Part shown: piece by piece, positions 9,157 through 15,986 of the stretch
How positions within the stretch are numbered: position 1 is the stretch's first letter
Layout: every line of letters starts with the position of its first letter
From: Smittium culicis
Taxonomy: Eukaryota > Kickxellomycota > Harpellomycetes > Harpellales > Legeriomycetaceae
NCBI GenBank assembly: GCA_001970855.1
Contig: LSSN01004047.1
Location: forward strand, 1 to 15,986
Reading direction: 5' to 3'
Length of the DNA: 15,986 nucleotides
Made by a program: the position numbers and the translations under genes
The notes under the pieces: generated by a model
Told to the model about the DNA's origin: nothing
What the model saw: the letters and a program-made list of their open reading frames with translations, nothing else
The model's database searches: none

Positions 9157-9483
9157 AAGAAATTGATAAGAAAAAAAAAAAAAGGAATCCATCTCTTAGT
9201 AATACCTATGATAATAAATGAAGAAAAGTTTGCTTTTATGAAGAAATACTTGAATATATACCAATATTTATCTAGAGTAGATCGCTATTATAAACTGAAC
9301 AACAAAAGACATAAAAAAACTACTTGAATAAGTTTACTTCATTCGGAAATTGATGATATTTCGCAAAAACAGAAAACATCAATTGAAATAACCAGATATA
9401 TACCATACTCTAATACACTTCATTCTGAAATAAACTCTATTAATCGTTTTTTCTTTCTCGTACATCTATTGTTTACTATATAG
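9157..9483 (+). pseudogene. Possible decayed coding frame interrupted by one TGA
   Basis: One plus-strand frame stays open from 9157 to the TAG at 9481-9483 except for a TGA at 9325-9327: 56 codons, stop, 51 codons. In DNA this AT-rich, two such stretches in the same frame are more than expected but not decisive. The first part includes an ATG at 9208 and reads MIINEEKFAFMKKYLNIYQY...; the second part contains EIDDISQKQKTSIEITRYIP. It is rich in K, I, N and Y, as expected from base composition. I recognise no family. It may be a pseudogene, a fragment of a mobile element or chance. Confidence 0.18.
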
Positions 9484-10146
9484 ACTTCTTTTAATGCATG
9501 TAAATTGTATTTATATTTACTTCTAGTGTATCATAGAATTATATTTCATAACTATAATTGTAAAAAATTTAATTCCCAAATAATAAATGTTCATACAATT
9601 ATTTTCGCAATTAAGTACAAGTTATGTTTTTAGAAAAGTTTAGTTTTTTTTTCTTGACGAAAATTTTACTCTACGATAACCTCTTTGTATAACCATAAGC
9701 CAGTAGCAATTATAACAACGCAGCATCCAATGCTTTATATATTTTCAAGATATTAATTTATAACAACGTTGCGCTAAATAGCTCTTTTAGGTCTGAGCGA
9801 TATACTCTGAATAAAATATGCAAGTGCAAGATCTTACAATTAGTAAAAAAAATTAGCATTTTTCACTAGTGGTTATCAAGCTATGGTAAATACAAATTAA
9901 AGATAAATATTTGGTTGAAAATTTTAGTTGCGATAAAAGATAGTGTTAACCTCTTTTTATAGAGCTATAGGAAAACTTGTCACTAAATAAATACAATTAA
10001 AGATTTGGTCGAAATAAAAACAAATACACAATCAAGCTAAGTATACATATAATAAAATTTAGGGGAGCATAAAGTGGTAAATATAAATAATTAGGACGAC
10101 TTTTGAAAGATTGCAAGTAAACATAAGAAAACCACAATACTATTAA

Positions 10147-10748
10147 TCATTCAACTTCAGTTCCATCTCTTGGGTAGTAAGTAATGCCTCTCTGGCTCAG
10201 CTCGTCTTCTACGTATTCAGGAATTCTTCCTGTAACATGACTTGCATAGATTCCAGGGTGATACGAGCCTAATAAATTGATATTTTATTGTATTATTATT
10301 AGATTTAATTTTAATCTTATATTGTTTTTAAAAAAGCTTACTTAAGTGATTCCATCTAGCTACCCAACTTTTGCTAGGATCCACCAATGCTATAATTCTA
10401 AAATAGATAAAATTCCAATATATTTTTTAATTAATTGGCAATCTGAATGTTACATTCTTCAATTCTTTGCTATATTAAACTGCTGCTAACCCATCGAAAT
10501 TTGAACTTGTACAATCCATTACTCGATCTATACTTCCTCGCATATTCAGTATTTCCTCACAGTTCTCACATCCGTTTCTTCTAAATTGTTGTGTATTCTA
10601 AATTGAGGGAAAGAATGTCGTCGATTTTTCAATAAAAGAAATTGCGATATTGCAGGCAATGATTTAAAATATTTTGGATTACCTTGACTAATGAGCAAAT
10701 TAGACATGCTCTGAGCTGACGTTTATCTGTAGGGACGATGAATGACAT
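10147..10748 (-). CDS. SPT4: Transcription elongation factor SPT4 (4 exons, 116 aa)
   Basis: Small zinc-finger subunit of the Spt4-Spt5 (DSIF) complex, which clamps RNA polymerase II and aids elongation in the nucleus. Exons: 10748-10683, 10597-10491, 10397-10342, 10268-10147; introns 85, 93 and 73 nt, all GT-AG. The sum is 351 nt = 116 aa (human 117). The zinc ligands are C15 and C18 (RACLICSLVK) and C32 and C35 (GCENC). The Spt5-binding core follows: VMDCTSSNFDGIIALV, SKSWVARWNHL, PGIYASHVTGRIPE. The tail RDGTEVE is very close to the yeast ending. Junctions fall at K22/N23 (phase 0), G58 (phase 2) and S77 (phase 1), and all keep family length. Each exon is under 125 nt, so the gene is easily missed by simple ORF scans. 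The ATG has A at -3. Confidence 0.94.
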
Positions 10749-11000
10749 TTTTTAATCTATACTAGAGTAAGAAAGTCTGCCTTTTTTTATTCCATAAAAT
10801 AGATTTTAATTGTTGCTAAAAAAAACTTGCCTATTTTCTTCTACTAAATCGCTAATAAATAAAAAATAAACCAAACCACGTCTACTCTTTTTTCTTTTTT
10901 TCTTTTTTGAAAATTTCCAACCAATAATTGTTATTAGCCAATAACCGAGTCCAAACATCAAGTATCATTGGCTCCCTATCAACTAGCTAAGCAACACCAC
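10749..11000 (-). promoter_or_regulatory. SPT4 promoter with three CCAAT boxes
   Basis: Three CCAAT-type boxes cluster about 170-225 nt upstream of the SPT4 ATG: plus-strand CCAAT at 10921-10925 and 10938-10942, and ATTGG (CCAAT in the SPT4 sense) at 10967-10971. Between cluster and gene lies a pyrimidine-rich plus-strand stretch (10885-10910), which is purine-rich in the SPT4 sense. HAP/NF-Y binding is inferred from the motif alone. Confidence 0.45.
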
Positions 11001-11939
11001 AAAAAAAAAAATAAAGCTGATTCATAAAGTCGAAAAAATTAATTGCAAAAATTGAATCAAAATTAAAAAAGCCTGTTTAGATGAAAATAGATGATATCTA
11101 ACTACTTTTTTTTTCGAAGCTTTGTAAGATATCACCTTATAAATACTCTTGCGAAAAAAGTCTTTTGATTTTAATAAATACAATTGTCGACTATAAATTA
11201 ATTCTCTTTTTTTTAGCAGGTTTTTTTTTATTTTAATCTTTAGTTATAGCTTCGAAAAAAAAAAAATTCACGCTTTCATTTTAAGAATGTTTTTCGTTTC
11301 TTTGAAAAGATGCCTCACATAATTTATTTATTTTTATATTCTCTAACCCTTATAATATATCTGATATGAATCCAAAAAGTATAATAACTGATATATAACG
11401 ACCTAAAAATATGTTTACTCTTACGATTTTTTCCCATTAACTTTACATTATACACTTACTGTAACAAAAAAGTGCCAATGTTATCATAGGAATTGATACG
11501 CACGTTTTTTTAATTTTTAAAGCGAGATCTTATTTGTACGCTATCATGATATTATATATGTATTCTATAGAGAAATAATCTATATAATATTTCTTAAAAA
11601 ACTACAGTGGCTTTTTAATTTCGTAAAAAATATATAAATCCATAAATTTTATGTTCAAAATTTACTAATTTGGTTTATTTATCACAATTTTTGATTTTAA
11701 GTATTTCATCTTTTAAATGATAGTTTTCAATTAAAGTTATTAGATTTTTTATTTAATAACAGCATAAAATTCTCAATGATAATATAAATTATATATACTT
11801 AAATAGGTAAAATAATTATATACTACGGTCAAAGAATAAAATTTTTTGATTTTTATTGTAATTTGGTTCACCTTTTCGTAAGTATTATAAAAATTAATCC
11901 ATTTATACTTAAGTTTGAATTTTGTTTAACGTCCTACAA
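11001..11939. other. AT-rich spacer between SPT4 and the permease
   Basis: About 940 nt of very AT-rich DNA with many A and T runs. A GCTTCGAAAAAAAAAAA tract at about 11250-11267 resembles the inverse of TTTTTTTTCGAAGC near 11107-11120, giving an 11-13 nt inverted repeat about 130 nt apart. No ORF, tRNA or clear terminator is seen. The permease 3' UTR must lie at its right edge. Confidence 0.4.
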
Positions 11940-13481
11940 TTATACTTTAGTCTGTAAGAAAAAAATGTGTGAATCGGAATCATTTTTTATTTCATAACTT
12001 CCAGTTTCACAATCTTTGTGCTTTCCTAAATTCGAGTTTCTCATTGGATAGATAAAATACATAATTGTGATAATAGCAAAATATATTAGCATTCTTATTT
12101 TTGTAATTGCCTCTGATAGCACTAATAGGCACACGGTAATAAGAGCGCCAACTGCTGGGCAAAGATACTTTCCTAATGGTACAGAAAATGTTCTTTCCAT
12201 ATCTGGATGTGTTATTTTAAGAATTATAACTCCTATGTTTACAAATGTAAACACAACCAAAGCTCCACAGGATGTCATATCAGCCAAGATATCAACTGGT
12301 AAAAACCCTGAAAGAACTGAACAAATGATTCCAGTGATAATAGTAGACCAGTATGGTGTTTTGAATTTTGGATGTAGTCTGCCGAATATTTTCGGAAGAA
12401 GTCCATCATTTGACATCACCATAAACAACCTGGGCTGAGCCATTAGTGAAACAAGTATCGCAGATGACAAGCCAGCCACAGCACCAACATCTATTACGAT
12501 TTCGATCCATTTAGAGCCTGAAAATTTTGAAAATATGTTTGCTATTGAACCTGATTCGATATCTTTATAGTTTGATACGCCTGTCATAACTATAGAAACC
12601 GCTATGTAAAGCAAAGTACATACAAATAAAGAAACTATTATCCCAATTGGAAGGTCTTTTTTTGGATTTATGGCCTCTTGTGACGCTGAAGCTACCGCAT
12701 CAAACCCGATGAAGGCCATAAACAATTTTTGTGCACCCCTAATTATACCTATCGGCCCAAATGATCCTCCCTTAGCTTCAGGGACGAACGGTTTATAATT
12801 TCCTGGATCAACGTACTTTATTCCGCAAAAAATAAATATTAAAATAGCAAGCACCTTGATGAAAACTATTACATTGTTCAAAATAGAAGATTCGCGCATA
12901 CCAACTACGTGAACCGCACTGATTGCAATAACAATAAAAATCGCTGGTATGTTTATATATGACCCTCCGTCTATTGATATCTTTTGCTCTGCTACGACAT
13001 ACTGTATAGGTGATCTAGTAAACTTTGGACCTATTGTAACATTCGAAATTGCATGTATAAGGCTTAATAGATATTCTGACCAGCCCACTGCAATAGTTGA
13101 AGCTCCTACAAGATACTCTAGCACCAAGTTCATACCTACTATCCATCCCAAAAACTCTCCCATCGTTGCTGCTGCATAAGTATATGCTGATCCCGAGGCT
13201 GGAATCATTGATGATAATTCAGCGTAAGAAAACGCAGTTAAAGATGAAGCTACACCAGCGATTATGAACGAAATGGCTATTGAAGGCCCTGTATAGTCCC
13301 TAGCTACCAGCCCTGTTAAGACAAAAATCCCGGTACCTATTGTACATCCTATTCCAATTGATATTAAGTCAATTCTTGTCAAGGTTCTTTTCATTTCAGA
13401 ATTTTTGGCTTCTGATTGAATTTTAGCAATATCATCCCTTCTTGACAATATGGAAACAAATTTCTTTAACCCCAATGACAT
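11940..13481 (-). CDS. APC-superfamily cationic-type amino acid permease (single exon, 513 aa)
   Basis: Membrane transporter of the APC superfamily, CAT (TC 2.A.3.3)-like branch, expected to carry amino acids across the plasma or vacuolar membrane; the substrate cannot be read from sequence. It has about 12 hydrophobic helices in 513 aa. TM1 carries the substrate-binding glycine motif GIGCTIGTGIFVLTG (43-57). Next come AGVASSLTAFSYAELSSMIP (75-94), GSAYTYAAATMGEFLGWIVG (97-116) and EYLVGASTIAVGWSEYL. TM6 contains FMAFIGFDAVASASQEAINP (254-273) followed by KKDLPIG. The tail (from about 485) is short and polar. Length and motifs fit bacterial and plant 12-helix CATs more than 14-helix animal CATs or the fungal YAT family. 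The ATG at 13481 has a run of six A before it; the frame stays open four codons further upstream but without an ATG. It has no intron, unlike every other gene here. Horizontal origin is possible. Confidence 0.9.
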   Translation of the reverse strand: MSLGLKKFVSILSRRDDIAKIQSEAKNSEMKRTLTRIDLISIGIGCTIGTGIFVLTGLVARDYTGPSIAISFIIAGVASSLTAFSYAELSSMIPASGSAYTYAAATMGEFLGWIVGMNLVLEYLVGASTIAVGWSEYLLSLIHAISNVTIGPKFTRSPIQYVVAEQKISIDGGSYINIPAIFIVIAISAVHVVGMRESSILNNVIVFIKVLAILIFIFCGIKYVDPGNYKPFVPEAKGGSFGPIGIIRGAQKLFMAFIGFDAVASASQEAINPKKDLPIGIIVSLFVCTLLYIAVSIVMTGVSNYKDIESGSIANIFSKFSGSKWIEIVIDVGAVAGLSSAILVSLMAQPRLFMVMSNDGLLPKIFGRLHPKFKTPYWSTIITGIICSVLSGFLPVDILADMTSCGALVVFTFVNIGVIILKITHPDMERTFSVPLGKYLCPAVGALITVCLLVLSEAITKIRMLIYFAIITIMYFIYPMRNSNLGKHKDCETGSYEIKNDSDSHIFFLQTKV

Positions 13482-13640
13482 TTTTTTAAACAATGTTTTA
13501 TTATATTTTACTGATATACTATTGCGCTAATATTAATACCTGATCTATTAAGAAATATTCTTTAGGTCTAATAGTTTACAAAGCTATTTTACTTTTGAGT
13601 TTATATAAAAGTATATATAATTATATTTGTTCTAATTTAT
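13482..13640 (-). promoter_or_regulatory. Permease upstream region with TATA-like element
   Basis: In the gene's sense, TATATAA lies at 13607-13601, about 120 nt before the ATG, a plausible core promoter spacing. No CCAAT box is seen in the next few hundred nt, unlike the other upstream regions in the window. Confidence 0.3.
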
Positions 13641-15440
13641 ACTATTTTCCTATGAACTGAATTCGAAATAATCTTTTTTATTGACAGTTCCATGTTTATG
13701 GTTTTTTTTCTTAGTTTGATTTAGGTACTCAACATTTTTTCATGATTTATTATTGTGCATATTGAATGAGTATTGGTGATATTTTTATACGTACATGTTC
13801 CAATAACTTTACTTAGATTTCTAGTTTATTTTTGACAGATATACTATAATAAAATAATTCATATTTATGACACAACTGGCTTATAAAATATGAAATTACG
13901 CATCCTTATCTTTAGTACATAACTGGTGATATCACAAATCCGATCGATAATTGATAAATACAACTAAGAGCGCGTTTTTATTAATTGAATAAACATTTAA
14001 AACAAATAATTTTTATTTCTGAAATGGTATTCAGCGGCGCATAATCGATAAGGAAACATCAAAGTATTTTTTTGCATATTCACGCAAGTATAGTCATCTC
14101 TTCAAGGTTTTCTTGTGAAAAAAAATTTTTTTTATTGTTTAAGATTGTAAATTTATTTTGGAAATTATTCAAGCCTAGATCAAAAATATAATCAATCGAT
14201 GAAAACTATTAGATACTGACTATTAAAAATAAAATCAATTTTTATTCACTACTTAATAAAGCTAGCTTATGCAATATCAAAAAACATAATAAACATCGGC
14301 AAATTTTTTTTTCACAGAGATTCTTCTCAATTTGGCGCTATTTCGTCCTAATAATATTATTATTATATTAAAAGAATAATCAACGAATAGAAAATAATTC
14401 GTTCTTAAATTAATATGATCATCTGTTTTTCTGTATAAAACAAGTATGCTACATCTAATCAAATTTTCGCCAACCTATAAAATCTCTTTTAAAGTACTGT
14501 TTAAAATACAGGGTAAATAAATGTGCAAACTGTTAATAACTGGTAAAAATAAATTTTGAATCCAGTTACTCTAAATATATTATTATTTTTTTAAAATAAA
14601 CTTTAAAATAATTTATAGTTATTTTTTACAATACATTTATTAGATTTTAATTTAATTATATCAACAGCAATTAGACTTATCAAAAATAGTAGCAGTTTAT
14701 TTAAATTAAAAAATTTTTTTCATTAATATCAACTGTCAAAGATTTTTTTATCTGTTTAAATAACATCAATTATCTCATCTTTTTGGCCGTAATAATCTTT
14801 AGAATGGGTGGAGAAAATAATATAAAATATAAATGATATAAAGTATTCAAAAGATAATGCTATATTTTGCTATTTGAAATTTATGTGAAATCATTTTATA
14901 TTATATCATTAAAATTTACTATTCTTCAATAATGAATAGTTTAATCACTTTGAGACTACTAATTATATGTGGGAAAAATATTAAAAAAATCAGAACTTAT
15001 TTGAAGGTATATTTGGGTTAAAATTTTAAAAGTTGTCTATTATTTATTTTTTTATCCTATATCATATTGACCTAGGATATATTTAAATGTTATAATTATT
15101 TGATATCATTTCTCTATAAGATCACAGCCAGTAAATGAATTTATTATAAATAGAATATAGTTTTTTTATGCTTTGCACCAACTTTACTATTTTATAGTTT
15201 AATTTACATCGTGTTTTCTATTAATGTTATTGCACTAATAAAATTCAATGATTAAAAAAAATAAAAATGATATAACTATTAGAAACTGAGAATAAAATTC
15301 AAAAATGGTTCAAGCTAGTTTTAAAATAGTACCTCCCTTTTCATTAATTCCTCATTGCGTATAAAAAATTTTTGTAATTTTTACTTATTTTTATTCATTT
15401 TTATTCAATAACAAAAGTAATAAAACTTTATTTAAAAGAA
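13641..15440. other. Very AT-rich gene-poor region
   Basis: About 1.8 kb with no convincing gene. The longest open stretch is on the minus strand at 14462-14277 and has no ATG. Small (AAT/ATT)n runs occur, for example at 14351-14368. There are no tRNA or rRNA signatures. Composition is among the most AT-rich of the window, as expected for subtelomeric, centromere-flanking or decaying DNA. Confidence 0.4.
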
Positions 15441-15445
15441 GACCC

Positions 15446-15556
15446 GTGACAGAAAATTACAATTGACTTCAGTCACAACAAAAAATAAGACTCCTGGCTA
15501 GCATAAGAACCGAATTGTTCTCTATAAATCCTGGAGATAACTTAGTGCTAAGTTAT
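15446..15556. repeat. Cluster of small inverted repeats in a GC-richer patch
   Basis: Three short stem-loops lie within 111 nt: TGACT-TC-AGTCA (15464-15475; an outer GTGAC/GTCAC pair at 15446-15450 and 15472-15476 competes with it), AGAAC-CGAATT-GTTCT (15506-15521) and ATAACTTAG-TG-CTAAGTTAT (15537-15556; a real hairpin would open to an 8-bp stem with a GTGC loop). TCCTGG occurs twice (15492-15497, 15529-15534). The patch is clearly less AT-rich than its surroundings. It may be a structured RNA, a protein-binding element or a decayed gene. Confidence 0.4.
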
Positions 15557-15831
15557 GGCTTATATCACTAACCCTTCACTGACAATTATTTTTCTTTTTT
15601 TTTCACCCTTAATACTTGCTATACTTTACTAAATTACCTTAAATATTGCTTAAATATAGTATTATTTATTTCAAATATAAATTTAAAATTAAATAAACTA
15701 CATTTAGATGAATGAAAAGCCTTCACCGATACAATTGGTTGTACTAGATATTTTTTAAGGTAATAATTGAATTAAAGTAAGTAAAATTCTAAACAAAAAC
15801 AAAATAAAAATTGTGATTAAAATTCAAAAAA

Positions 15832-15986
15832 AATAGTAATAGTAATAGTAATAGTAATAGTAATAGTAATAGTAATAGTAATAGTAATAGTAATAGTAAT
15901 AGTAATAGTAATAGTAATAGTAATAGTAATAGTAATAGTAATAGTAATAGTAATAGTAATAGTAATAGTAATAGTAATAGTAATAG
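15832..15986. repeat. Perfect (AATAGT)n hexanucleotide tandem array, truncated by the window end
   Basis: The unit AATAGT repeats without a single interruption for 155 nt (about 25.8 copies) up to the last base. The plus strand has no C. It is preceded by an A-rich stretch. It could be a microsatellite that broke the assembly, or a terminal repeat. The plus strand would be the G-bearing strand running 5' to 3' outward, the polarity of a telomere, but the unit lacks the GG/GGG of known fungal telomeres. Confidence 0.9.

Larger units (their letters stand above)
7482..10146. other. Long AT-rich intergenic region, no recognised gene
   Basis: These 2.7 kb contain no ORF longer than about 60 codons, no tRNA, no rRNA and no recognised snRNA. 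Slightly GC-richer islands at 7580-7660, 7955-8000 and 8045-8165 stand out from the background. On the minus strand they contain short open stretches bounded by splice-like signals (see findings). 8290-9150 and 9490-10140 are featureless and very AT-rich. A plus-strand frame with one internal TGA covers 9157-9483. Confidence 0.5.

Noticed and set aside
12067..12438. 123-codon open frame antisense to the permease
   Set aside because: It mirrors the hydrophobic codons of the permease and has no independent motif.
14277..14462. 61-codon open frame on the minus strand
   Set aside because: It contains no ATG, has no recognisable motif, includes an (ATA)n-derived Ile run, and is within what chance can give in 2 kb of AT-rich DNA.
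15832..15986. Coding interpretation of the hexamer array (Asn-Ser or Ile-Val on the plus strand, Ile-Thr, Leu or Tyr repeats on the minus strand)
   Set aside because: No open flanking frame leads into the array, and one plus frame is all stops; simple repeat DNA explains it.
1..15986. CRISPR array, rRNA, spliceosomal snRNA, intact transposon
   Set aside because: Read through on both strands for spaced repeats, U1/U2/U4/U6 core motifs and transposase or reverse-transcriptase motifs; none was recognised, although short or divergent elements could be missed without a search.

Overview
The window looks like AT-rich fungal nuclear DNA. Protein genes are interrupted by short GT-AG introns (73-194 nt), they belong to eukaryotic families, and mitochondrial-type presequences are visible. 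The gene set (HMG-CoA lyase, ETF-ubiquinone oxidoreductase, PUS1, SPT4, a CAT-type amino acid permease) together with the composition fits an early-diverging filamentous fungus better than a Saccharomyces-type yeast. A Kickxellomycotina/Harpellales-like lineage is my guess; the sequence does not prove it.

Layout, left to right. (1) 31-1374, minus: HMG-CoA lyase, 4 exons, 326 aa, complete. (2) 1375-2057: divergent promoter region with five CCAAT boxes in either orientation. (3) 2058-4170, plus: tRNA pseudouridine synthase PUS1, 4 exons, 551 aa, with a possible dual start. (4) 4171-4421: short convergent spacer. (5) 4422-6677, minus: ETF-ubiquinone oxidoreductase, 3 exons, 630 aa. (6) 6678-10146: 3.5 kb with no recognisable protein gene. 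It contains a convincing promoter-like block pointing right (7145-7400: CCAAT boxes, TATA, pyrimidine tract, ATG) that leads into nothing identifiable, plus weak traces of decayed or very small genes. (7) 10147-10748, minus: SPT4, 4 short exons, 116 aa. (8) 10749-11939: SPT4 promoter with three CCAAT boxes, then featureless AT-rich DNA. (9) 11940-13481, minus: intronless 513-aa APC-superfamily (CAT-type) amino acid permease. (10) 13482-15831: very AT-rich, apparently gene-free, with a cluster of small inverted repeats near 15446-15556. (11) 15832-15986: perfect (AATAGT)n array running off the window end.

The exon structures were rebuilt by hand from splice signals, reading phase and family alignment. 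All four spliced genes give lengths divisible by three and close to their family norms, so these models are the strongest part of the annotation. HMG-CoA lyase and ETF-QO act in the same mitochondrial route: ETF-QO takes electrons released by isovaleryl-CoA and other acyl-CoA dehydrogenases, and HMG-CoA lyase does the last step of leucine breakdown. PUS1 and SPT4 are housekeeping genes for RNA modification and transcription elongation. The permease sits apart, in a much more AT-rich and repeat-bounded right half that resembles subtelomeric or accessory DNA.

I found no CRISPR array, rRNA, tRNA or intact transposon. The best candidates for something undescribed are the orphan promoter block, the hexamer array, the GC-rich patch across the two convergent 3' gene ends, and the permease's origin.
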